Source: an uncultured Collinsella sp. (GTDB lineage: Bacteria; Actinomycetota; Coriobacteriia; Coriobacteriales; Coriobacteriaceae). Taken from it: a stretch of DNA of 14,111 nucleotides. A model generated the notes under the pieces. It was not told the DNA's origin, did no database searches, and saw only the letters and a list, made by a program, of their open reading frames with translations. Positions 1 through 5,969 of the stretch are shown here, in pieces (within the stretch, counting starts at the first letter, position 1; the number at the start of each line of letters is the position of its first letter). The position numbers were made by a program, and so were the translations under genes. The stretch spans positions 1-14,111 of the forward strand of contig CAUDQR010000035.1 of NCBI GenBank assembly GCA_958451615.1, in the 5' to 3' direction.

Positions 1-559
1 GTACCGCCTCGCGGTGACATCGTTTTTATGTCAACCTTGGTCTAACAGAGCCTTTGCTTTTGTCGCCCTGGAAGACTTTTTCTCACTGCTGCTTGCGGGT
101 CGCGGAATGAATGCCGTCGCTTCGGGTGTCACCATTGCGGTCCAGCTCCTTGCCTCGGCCTCCATGGGACTTATTGTGCCCTGTGCGATTGCTCATGTCG
201 ACAAGGGCCGCTTTGCGCGTATTTGCGGCATCGTGCGCCTTTTCCTGACAGCTTTGTTTTTGATTCCCCTTACTCCGGCTAATTTGCTGCCCGTGTTCTA
301 TGTGCTGCAGACGATTGCGTACTCGTTATTTGCTCCAATTAAATACTCAATTTTTCAAAAGGCAGCCGATTCTTCGATGCGCTGTTCACTGATTTCGGTT
401 CAAAGCCAGATGGTGGCGGTGGGTGCCGTTCTTTTCTATCTGCTCAACGCTGTGTTGAGTAGCGTTGCGGGCATTCGAGTCGTATTGCTTGTCGCGCTCG
501 GGATTTCTTCCCTTGTGTATATCCCCGCGCTCTTTCGTCTTACACGCCAAAGGTCATGA
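1..559 (+). CDS. MFS-like multi-pass membrane transporter, C-terminal part (5' end outside window)
   Basis: The frame is open to the left edge, so the gene is truncated by the window; the GTG at base 14 is probably internal. The visible ~185 residues are very hydrophobic. They contain several membrane-spanning stretches separated by short loops, one of them basic (HVDKGRFARICG), and end in a short basic tail, LTRQRS. This pattern, including the small charged loop between helices, fits the C-terminal half of a major facilitator superfamily permease that would move a small solute or drug across the cytoplasmic membrane. No substrate-specific motif is visible, so the substrate is unknown. Codon use is less biased than in the acetate kinase genes downstream, which suggests lower expression. 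A terminator-like hairpin follows about 35 nt after the stop. Membrane protein is nearly certain; MFS is likely but not proven. Confidence 0.6.
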   Translation, partial: YRLAVTSFLCQPWSNRAFAFVALEDFFSLLLAGRGMNAVASGVTIAVQLLASASMGLIVPCAIAHVDKGRFARICGIVRLFLTALFLIPLTPANLLPVFYVLQTIAYSLFAPIKYSIFQKAADSSMRCSLISVQSQMVAVGAVLFYLLNAVLSSVAGIRVVLLVALGISSLVYIPALFRLTRQRS

Positions 560-592
560 GTATTTGGGCACCGATAACTTATATATCAACGC

Positions 593-626
593 AATAAACC
601 CGAGCGCGAGGGCGTTTGGGTTTATT
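593..626 (+). terminator. Terminator-like hairpin between the MFS gene and ackA1
   Basis: The arms AATAAACCC (593-601) and GGGTTTATT (618-626) pair perfectly over 9 bp around a 16-nt loop. The 3' arm ends in a T-rich run (GGGTTTATTATT). It could terminate the upstream membrane-protein transcript. It lies 54 nt before ackA1 and shares AAACCC/GGGTTTATT with the hairpin in the pta leader, so it could instead be part of the ackA1 leader. Confidence 0.55.
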
Positions 627-679
627 ATTGAAGCGTATGTAACCTGGCGGCGCCACACCGCCTGTTAGTAGGGAGACAC

Positions 680-1858
680 ATGAACGTTCTGGTCGTCAAC
701 GCAGGATCTTCGACCCTTAAGTATCAGGTCATCGATACCAAGTCCCACAAGGTGTCCGCAAAGGGCTCCTGCGAGCGCGTCTGCTTTACCGGCGGCACCT
801 TCACCCACGCTGCCAACGGCTCCAAGAAGGTGACCGAGAACATCGAGTTCCCCGACCACAAGGTCGCCATCGAGGTCGTCCTGAAGGACCTTGAGGCCAA
901 CGGCGTCAAGATCGAGGGTATCGGCCACCGAATCGTTCAGGGCGGTTGGTACTTCGGTGATTCCTCCCTCGTCGACGAGGACGTCCTCGCCAAGATCCGC
1001 GAGGTTGCTCCGCTCGCCCCGCTGCACAACAACCCCGAGGCCAACGTTATCGAGTACTGCCTGGAGCAGTATCCCGACCTGCCCAACGTCACGGTCTATG
1101 ACACCGCTTTCCACTTCAACATGCCCGAGGTCGCCAAGACTTACGCTCTGCCCAAGGATGTTTGCGACAAGCTGCACATCCGTAAGTACGGCGCCCACGG
1201 CACCAGCTACCGTTATATCTCCAAGAAGGTCGCTGAGATGACCAACGGCGAGGCCCGCAAGGTCGTCGTGTGCCATATCGGCTCCGGCGCTTCCCTGTGC
1301 GCCATCGAGGACGGCAAGTGCATGGACACCACCATGGGCTTGACCCCGCTCGACGGCGTCATGATGGGCACCCGCTGCGGTTCCATCGACCCGGCTACCG
1401 TGTGCTACCTGCAGCGCGAGGGCGGCTACACCTTCGACGAGGTCGACGAGATGATGAACAAGAAGTCCGGCCTTTTGGCTGTGACCGGCGGCAAGACCAA
1501 CGACTGCCGCAACGTCGAGGAGCTCGCCGCTGCTGGTGACCCCGAGGCCCAGCTCGCCTTCGACATGTTCGTCTACAAGATTGCCGCCAAGGCTGCCGAG
1601 ATGGCCACTTCTATGTGCGGTATGGACACCCTGGTCTTTACCGCCGGCATCGGCGAGCACGCTCCGGCTGTCCGCGCCGGCGTTGCCGACCGCTTGGCCT
1701 TTATGGGCGTCAAGATGGATCATGCCCGCAACGCCCTGCGTGGTGACGGCGCTTGGTGCCTGTCTGCCAAGGATTCCAAGGTCAAGATTTTCGTCATCCC
1801 CACGGACGAGGAGTTCATGATCGCTTCCGACGTCGAGCGCATCGTCAACGGCAAGTAA
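680..1858 (+). CDS. ackA: Acetate kinase paralogue 1 (AckA-type acyl kinase with altered motif residues)
   Basis: A 392-residue protein of the acetate/propionate/butyrate kinase family (ASKHA fold), the usual length for AckA. It would make ATP and acetate from acetyl phosphate in the cytoplasm. The start has a GGGAG ribosome site 6 nt upstream. Kept family residues include N7, K14, R84 (GHRIVQGG), H116 (LAPLHN), D141 (YDTAFH), H173 (AHGTS), R232 (MGTRCG) and the C-terminal PTDEE. Oddities compared with the family consensus and with the tandem copy: T12 where the phosphate-binding motif has Ser, Y177 for the His of HGTSH, S202 for the Asn of CHLGNG, H327 for the Asn of GIGEN, and a one-residue insertion near 271. 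Codon use is strongly biased to C/G endings, as in a highly expressed gene. It has its own terminator and sits 164 nt before ackA2. Kinase family is certain; acetate as substrate is likely, but another short-chain acyl phosphate is possible. Confidence 0.9.
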   Translation: MNVLVVNAGSSTLKYQVIDTKSHKVSAKGSCERVCFTGGTFTHAANGSKKVTENIEFPDHKVAIEVVLKDLEANGVKIEGIGHRIVQGGWYFGDSSLVDEDVLAKIREVAPLAPLHNNPEANVIEYCLEQYPDLPNVTVYDTAFHFNMPEVAKTYALPKDVCDKLHIRKYGAHGTSYRYISKKVAEMTNGEARKVVVCHIGSGASLCAIEDGKCMDTTMGLTPLDGVMMGTRCGSIDPATVCYLQREGGYTFDEVDEMMNKKSGLLAVTGGKTNDCRNVEELAAAGDPEAQLAFDMFVYKIAAKAAEMATSMCGMDTLVFTAGIGEHAPAVRAGVADRLAFMGVKMDHARNALRGDGAWCLSAKDSKVKIFVIPTDEEFMIASDVERIVNGK

Positions 1859-1869
1859 TTCCAAGAGGG

Positions 1870-1908
1870 GAGGGGCTGGACGACCGAGCGCCGTTCAGCC
1901 CCTCTTTT
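1870..1908 (+). terminator. Rho-independent terminator of ackA1
   Basis: A 13-bp stem (1870-1882 with 1892-1904, one G-T pair) closes a 9-nt loop and is followed by TTTT at 1905-1908, 12 nt after the ackA1 stop. It implies that ackA1 and ackA2 are mainly separate transcripts. Confidence 0.85.
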
Positions 1909-1939
1909 GTGCTCGTTGGGCGATATGCCTGATAGCTAT

Positions 1940-1959
1940 TTATCAAGTTGTGATAACTT
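1940..1959 (+). promoter_or_regulatory. Overlapping dyads upstream of ackA2, possible operator/promoter
   Basis: Two perfect inverted repeats overlap: TTATCA-AGTTG-TGATAA (1940-1956) and AAGTT-GTGAT-AACTT (1945-1959). An AT-rich TTATTAAC (1961-1968) follows and could supply a -10 element; TTATCA could double as a poor -35 with a 16-nt spacer to TATTAA (1962-1967). The site is about 65 nt before the ackA2 start and past the ackA1 terminator, where a promoter is expected. The octamer GATAACTT also occurs at 573-580 upstream of ackA1. Regulator unknown. Confidence 0.4.
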
Positions 1960-2022
1960 CTTATTAACATGCGGCCGCCTTGAGGGGTCTGCGCCGACCG
2001 TATCGCACTGCAAAGGAGTCTC

Positions 2023-3201
2023 ATGAACGTACTTGTTGTCAACGCCGGTAGCTCAAGCCTTAAATATCAGCTTTTGGATACCGATACCCGCGAGGTTTTC
2101 GCCAAGGGCAACTGCGAACGTATCGGTTCGGACGTGGGCATTTTTGGCCACTCCGAGAACGGTGGCGCCAAGCAAACCGAGGAGGCCCCCTTCCCGGATC
2201 ACCGTTCGGCTATCGCACGTGTGCTCGAGGAACTCGAGAAGACCGACTTTACGATCGATGGCATTGGGCATCGTATTGTTCAGGGTGGCTGGTACTTTGA
2301 CGATTCCGCGGTCGTCGACGATGAGGTCATGGCTAAGATTCTCGAGGTGGCACCGCTTGCCCCGCTGCACAACTACGGCGAGGCAGCGGCAATCGAGTAT
2401 TGTCGCGAGAAGTATCCGGAGCTGCCCAACGTGGCCGTCTTCGACACCTCGTTCCACATGACTATGCCCGAGGTCGCCTACACCTACGCCCTGCCCAAGG
2501 ACGTGTGTAACAAGTACCACGTGCGCAAGTACGGCGCCCACGGTACGAGCCACCGCTACGAGTGGATGATGGCCAAGGAGATCCTGGGTTCGCGCTGCCA
2601 CCGTCTGCTTTCGTGTCATCTGGGCAACGGCGCTTCACTCGCCGCCATTGAGGACGGTGTATGCCGCGATACCACGATGGGCCTCACGCCGCTCGACGGC
2701 CTGATGATGGGCACCCGTTGTGGTTCCATTGACCCGGCTACCGTGTGCTACCTGCAGCGCGAGGGCGGCTACAGCTACCAGGAAGTCGATGACATGATGA
2801 ACAAGCAGTCTGGTCTGCTTGCCATCTCGGGCATCTCCAACGACGCCCGTGACATCCGCACGCGCGCCTCCGAGGGCGACGAGCGCTGCCTGCTCGCCTT
2901 CGATATGTTCGCCTACAAGGCCATGCAGCAGGCCGGCTCCATGATCGCTTCCATGGCGGGCGTGGACACCATTACCTTTACCGCCGGCATCGGCGAGAAC
3001 GACTGGTCGATCCGCAAGGCCTTCTGCGACTGCTTCGAGTGGCTGGGCGTGCGCATCGACAACAACAAGAACCGCGAGGCCGTGGGCAACGGTCCGCAGG
3101 TCATCAGCGCCGCCGGTTCCGCCGTCACGGTCATGGTCATCCCCACCGACGAGGAATACATGATCGCCCACGACGTCGAGCGCCTGACCGCGAACAACTA
3201 A
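2023..3201 (+). CDS. ackA: Acetate kinase paralogue 2 (canonical AckA)
   Basis: A 392-residue acetate kinase that converts acetyl phosphate + ADP to acetate + ATP, the last step of the Pta-AckA pathway. The start follows AAAGGAGTCTC, a strong ribosome site. Its motifs are closer to the consensus than those of the upstream copy: NAGSSSLK at 7-14, R84, H116, D141 (FDTSFH), H173 and H177 (AHGTSH), H199/N202 in CHLGNG, R232, N326 in GIGEN and the C-terminal PTDEE. Both copies share uncommon variants (GHRIVQGG, KYGAHGTS, GTRCGSIDPATV), align almost without gaps and look more than half identical by eye, so they arose by duplication within this lineage or a close one. Codon bias is high but milder than in ackA1. 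It has its own upstream regulatory dyad and a terminator. This copy is the safer candidate for the housekeeping acetate kinase. Confidence 0.95.
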   Translation: MNVLVVNAGSSSLKYQLLDTDTREVFAKGNCERIGSDVGIFGHSENGGAKQTEEAPFPDHRSAIARVLEELEKTDFTIDGIGHRIVQGGWYFDDSAVVDDEVMAKILEVAPLAPLHNYGEAAAIEYCREKYPELPNVAVFDTSFHMTMPEVAYTYALPKDVCNKYHVRKYGAHGTSHRYEWMMAKEILGSRCHRLLSCHLGNGASLAAIEDGVCRDTTMGLTPLDGLMMGTRCGSIDPATVCYLQREGGYSYQEVDDMMNKQSGLLAISGISNDARDIRTRASEGDERCLLAFDMFAYKAMQQAGSMIASMAGVDTITFTAGIGENDWSIRKAFCDCFEWLGVRIDNNKNREAVGNGPQVISAAGSAVTVMVIPTDEEYMIAHDVERLTANN

Positions 3202-3223
3202 CGCGCGCATTTGCAAGTAAGCG

Positions 3224-3259
3224 AAAGGCCTCCAGAGCAACGACTCAGGAGGCCTTTTT
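3224..3259 (+). terminator. Rho-independent terminator of ackA2
   Basis: The arms AAAGGCCTCC (3224-3233) and GGAGGCCTTT (3248-3257) form a perfect 10-bp stem. An extra GAG/CTC pairing sits inside, and TTTTT (3255-3259) ends it. It begins 23 nt after the ackA2 stop. Confidence 0.9.
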
Positions 3260-3421
3260 GCTAGCAGGCGGAAATTTCAGTCCCAAAGTGATCATCACCA
3301 GTAACGCCTGCGCTCCCAGCAACGACATCCATCCATTCAGATCCTCAGCCCCAGCTCGTAGCCAAGCCGCCGCCCACTCCAGATGCTCTGAATGCTTCGT
3401 AGCAGTAGAAGGCCGTACGGG
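3245..3421 (-). pseudogene. Coding-like open frame without a start, possible 3' gene remnant
   Basis: On the minus strand an open frame of 58 codons runs from a TAG at 3422-3424 to a TGA at 3245-3247. Its translation looks protein-like: a polar helical stretch (ATKHSEHLEWAAAWLRAG), then a hydrophobic segment (MSLLGAQALLVMITLGLKF) and a short basic tail, PPASKKAS. The only ATG (3328-3330) would give 28 residues and has no convincing ribosome site. The first codons lie in the arm of the nested palindrome at 3408-3538, and the last codons overlap the ackA2 terminator. I do not recognise a family. It could be the 3' end of a lost membrane-protein gene, part of an interspersed repeat, or chance. 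Confidence 0.3.
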
Positions 3422-3538
3422 CTAACCCCTTAAAACATTCCGCAGACCAGAAACGCCCCCGTTCGTAGCTCCGAAGGAGCGGAACGGGGGCGTTTCATTG
3501 GTCGAGGACGTTTTCAGGGGTTAGCCCGTACGGCCTTC
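3408..3538 (-). repeat. Nested palindromic 3' element E1 (downstream of pta)
   Basis: The outer arms 3408-3436 and 3510-3538 are 29 nt each and complementary except for one position. Inside are a perfect 15-bp hairpin (3450-3464 with 3482-3496) and a 5-bp hairpin at its tip (3468-3472/3476-3480, GAA loop). Read in the pta direction, the order is outer arm, GTCCT (3505-3509), inner hairpin, TGCGGAA (3438-3444), outer arm. The element starts 15 nt past the pta stop and lies between convergent genes, so the inner hairpin probably also terminates transcription. Two further elements with the same plan occur at 7026-7135 and 7229-7357. Confidence 0.75.
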
Positions 3539-3553
3539 GGGCGAGTGCGTCCG

Positions 3554-4534
3554 CTACTCAGCCATCTGAGCCTGGACGGCGGTGATGGCCACGACACCCA
3601 CGATGTCGTCGGCAGAGCAGCCGCGCGACAGGTCGTTGACCGGCTTGGCGATGCCCTGCAGGATGGGGCCGTAGGCGTCAGCGCCAGCGAAGCGCTGGAC
3701 CAGCTTGTAGCCGATGTTGCCTGCCTCGAGGTCGGGGAACACGAGCACGTTGGCCTTGCCGGCAACGGAGGAGCCGGGAGCCTTGAGCTGAGCGACGGTG
3801 GGGACGATAGCGGCATCGAGCTGCAGGTCGCCATCGATGGCGAGCTCGGGAGCCTTCTCCTTGCAGAACTTCACGGCCTCCTGGACCTTCTTGGCGACCT
3901 CGCCACCGGCGGAGCCCATGGTGGAGTAGGAGAGCATGGCCACGTGCGGCTCAACATTGCCCATGAAGGTGGACCAGGAGTGGGCCGAGGCGATGGCGAT
4001 CTCGGAGAGCTCGTCGGAGGACGGGTTGATATTGAGGCCGCAGTCGGCGAAGATCAGCGTGCCGTCGGTACCGAACTGCGGGGTGTCGGTGCACATCACG
4101 AAGAAGGCCGAGACCAGCTTGGTGCCCGGAGCGGTCTTGAGGATCTGCAGCGCGGGGCGCAGGGTGTCGGCGGTGGAGTGACAGGCACCGGAGACCAGGC
4201 CGTCGGCGTCGCCCATCTTGACCATCATGGTGCCAAAGTAGGTGGCGTCCATCACCTGGGCGCGAGCCTGTTCGATGGTAACGCCCTTCTTGGCGCGGAG
4301 CTCGGCAAACTTCTGCGCGTACTCCTCGTGCTTCTCGGCGTTGCGCGGATCGATGACGGTGGCGCCGGGGACGTTGATCTCGTTGGGATCGCCCAGGATG
4401 ACGAGCTTTGCCAGTCCCTCCTCGATGATTTTGTTTGCCGCGACGATGGTACGCGGATCCTCGCCCTCGGGCAGGACGATCGTCTTAAGGTCGGCCTTGG
4501 CGGCAGACTTCATACGGTTCAGGAAATCGCTCAT
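3554..4534 (-). CDS. pta: Phosphate acetyltransferase (short form)
   Basis: A 326-residue phosphotransacetylase that makes acetyl phosphate and CoA from acetyl-CoA and phosphate, supplying the acetate kinases encoded nearby. The length matches the single-domain Pta typical of Gram-positive bacteria, without the N-terminal regulatory domains of the enterobacterial enzyme. Diagnostic stretches are VLPEGEDPRT (20-29), DADGLVSGACHSTADTLRPA (109-128), and near the C-terminus NDLSRGCSADDIV, where S303, R304 and D309/D310 match the Ser-Arg-Asp catalytic group of the family. The ATG has an AAGGAG site 5 nt upstream. Codon bias is strong, as in a highly expressed gene. Pta and ackA usually share an operon and strand; here pta converges on ackA2 with about 350 nt of palindrome and remnant sequence between them. 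Its leader of roughly 120 nt contains a terminator-like hairpin (4587-4609). Confidence 0.96.
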   Translation of the reverse strand: MSDFLNRMKSAAKADLKTIVLPEGEDPRTIVAANKIIEEGLAKLVILGDPNEINVPGATVIDPRNAEKHEEYAQKFAELRAKKGVTIEQARAQVMDATYFGTMMVKMGDADGLVSGACHSTADTLRPALQILKTAPGTKLVSAFFVMCTDTPQFGTDGTLIFADCGLNINPSSDELSEIAIASAHSWSTFMGNVEPHVAMLSYSTMGSAGGEVAKKVQEAVKFCKEKAPELAIDGDLQLDAAIVPTVAQLKAPGSSVAGKANVLVFPDLEAGNIGYKLVQRFAGADAYGPILQGIAKPVNDLSRGCSADDIVGVVAITAVQAQMAE

Positions 4535-4586
4535 GATACTCCTTACAAGCGTTTCGCTAAGCTCCAGGCCCTCGGCTGTACACGAA

Positions 4587-4609
4587 TAAACCCGCTGCTA
4601 GCGGGTTTA
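4587..4609 (-). promoter_or_regulatory. Terminator-like hairpin in the pta leader (possible attenuator)
   Basis: TAAACCCGCT (4587-4596) pairs perfectly with AGCGGGTTTA (4600-4609) around a 3-nt loop. On the minus strand the hairpin is followed by TTATTCG. It lies 53 nt before the pta start and downstream of the only good -10 seen for pta (4662-4667). It would therefore be transcribed as part of the pta leader and could attenuate it. No other gene is transcribed into it from that side. Confidence 0.5.
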
Positions 4610-4661
4610 CCTTTCAATAATGTACGCCGCGGTGCTTGAGCTTTCCTTGTGTGGCAAGCTC

Positions 4662-4687
4662 ATTATAGGACGCATTAGCGCTATAAT
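4662..4687. promoter_or_regulatory. Divergent promoter region for pta (-) and glf (+) with mirrored -10 boxes
   Basis: A consensus TATAAT occurs on the minus strand at 4662-4667 and on the plus strand at 4682-4687. Together they form an inverted repeat, ATTATAG (4662-4668) and CTATAAT (4681-4687), 12 nt apart. Each box is placed to serve one of the divergent genes, giving leaders of roughly 120 nt (pta) and 75 nt (glf). Neither has a good -35 at 16-18 nt. Confidence 0.5.
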
Positions 4688-4703
4688 CGCTCTGATAAAT
4701 ATG

Positions 4704-4752
4704 TCTCGACGTATGTTCGAGAAAAAGCCCAGTTAAAAAGCGTGTGGCTTTT
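4704..4752 (+). promoter_or_regulatory. Structured glf leader with two small hairpins
   Basis: TCTCGA (4704-4709) pairs with TCGAGA (4717-4722). Directly after it, AAAAGCC (4723-4729) can pair with GGCTTTT (4746-4752), ending 3 nt before the AAGGAG ribosome site (4756-4761). The second hairpin resembles a weak terminator just ahead of the start codon. A role in controlling glf is speculative. Confidence 0.3.
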
Positions 4753-4766
4753 GACAAGGAGTATCG

Positions 4767-5969
4767 ATGCAGATTACCTCAGGCCTGCCTGAAGGCTTTA
4801 ATGCCGGTGCGTACGACATGATCGTTGTCGGCGCCGGTTATGCCGGTGCCGTTTGCGCCCGCCGTCTTGCCGAAACTATCGGCTATCGTGTTGCCGTTTT
4901 GGAGCGTCGCGGCCACATCGCGGGTAATGCCTACGACTGCACTGACGAGGCCGGAATCCTGGTCCACGAGTACGGTCCGCACATCTATCACACTTTTAAT
5001 GAGCGCGTCCATAACTTCCTGTCGCGCTTTACCAAGTGGACGGACTACCAGCACAAGGTGCTCGCCAACATCAACGGCACCCTCATGCCCGTACCCTTTA
5101 ACCATGCGAGCCTCAAGCTCGCCTTTGGCGATGAGCGCGGCGAGGAGCTGTATCAGAAGCTCGTGGAGACCTTTGGCAAGGACGTCAAGGTGCCCATTAT
5201 GGAGCTGCGCAAGAAGAACGACCCGGATCTTGCCGAGGTCGCCGATTATGTCTACGAGAATGTCTTTTTGCATTACACCATGAAGCAGTGGGGCCAGACG
5301 CCCGACCAGATCGACCCCTCGATTACCGGCCGCGTCCCCGTCTTTGTGGGCGATGACGATCGCTACTTCCCGCAGGCTCCTTTCCAGGGCATGCCGCAGG
5401 ACGGCTATACCGCGCTGTTCGAGCATATGCTCGATCACGATCTGATCGACGTATTCTGTGACGTAGACGCCCGTGACCTCTTTGAAATCGACGAGACCAC
5501 CGTCAAGATCGACGGCAAGGTCTATGGCGGCGAGATTGTCTACACCGGTCCACTCGACGAGCTGTTCAACCTCGACCTGGGCGCGCTGCCGTACCGCACG
5601 CTCGATATGAAGTTCGAGACGCTCGATATGGACCAGTTCCAGCCCGTGGGCACCGTCAACTACACCACGAGCGAGGACTATACGCGCATCACCGAGTTCA
5701 AGAACATGACCGGTCAGGTTTTGCCCGGCAAGACCACCATCATGAAGGAGTACTCCAAGGCCTATACGCCCGGCTCGGGCGAGACGCCGTACTACGCTAT
5801 CCTGGAGCCCGAGAACCGTGAGCTCTACGAGCGCTATCTTGAGCGCGTCCAGAACCTGACGAACTTCCACCCGGTGGGTCGTCTGGCCGAGTATCGTTAC
5901 TACGATATGGACGCCGTGACCAATTCTGCCCTCGATCTTTCGGATGAGATTATCGCCTGCCATGCATAA
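4767..5969 (+). CDS. glf: UDP-galactopyranose mutase
   Basis: A 400-residue flavoenzyme that interconverts UDP-galactopyranose and UDP-galactofuranose in the cytoplasm, giving the donor for galactofuranose-containing cell-surface glycans. The N-terminus has the FAD-binding Rossmann motif VGAGYAG (21-27) with E47 ending the second strand (VLERRGHIAGNAYD). Family blocks follow: HEYGPHIYHTF (67-77), MPVPFN (107-112), HYTMKQWG (169-176), ITGRVPVF (186-193), RYFPQAPFQGMPQDGYT (199-215), and near the end GRLAEYRYYDMD with the conserved arginine. The start has AAGGAG 5 nt upstream. The length is slightly above the bacterial norm because of about 15 extra N-terminal residues. The stop codon lies inside the start region of the glycosyltransferase, so the two genes form a tight, probably translationally coupled pair. 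Confidence 0.96.
   Translation: MQITSGLPEGFNAGAYDMIVVGAGYAGAVCARRLAETIGYRVAVLERRGHIAGNAYDCTDEAGILVHEYGPHIYHTFNERVHNFLSRFTKWTDYQHKVLANINGTLMPVPFNHASLKLAFGDERGEELYQKLVETFGKDVKVPIMELRKKNDPDLAEVADYVYENVFLHYTMKQWGQTPDQIDPSITGRVPVFVGDDDRYFPQAPFQGMPQDGYTALFEHMLDHDLIDVFCDVDARDLFEIDETTVKIDGKVYGGEIVYTGPLDELFNLDLGALPYRTLDMKFETLDMDQFQPVGTVNYTTSEDYTRITEFKNMTGQVLPGKTTIMKEYSKAYTPGSGETPYYAILEPENRELYERYLERVQNLTNFHPVGRLAEYRYYDMDAVTNSALDLSDEIIACHA

Noticed and set aside
665..1864. Long minus-strand open frame (399 codons) opposite ackA1
   Set aside because: It mirrors the strongly GC3-biased ackA1 frame, has low-complexity Val/Gly/His/Ala-rich composition and no family motifs, while the plus strand is an unmistakable acetate kinase.
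3545..4639. Plus-strand open frame (364 codons) opposite pta
   Set aside because: This is an antisense shadow of pta with repetitive Gly/Leu/Val/Asp/His composition; pta motifs and its ribosome site are clear on the minus strand.
4751..4757. TTGACA directly before glf as a -35 box
   Set aside because: It overlaps the glf ribosome site region, so a promoter there would start transcription inside the coding sequence, and the TATAAT at 4682-4687 is better placed.
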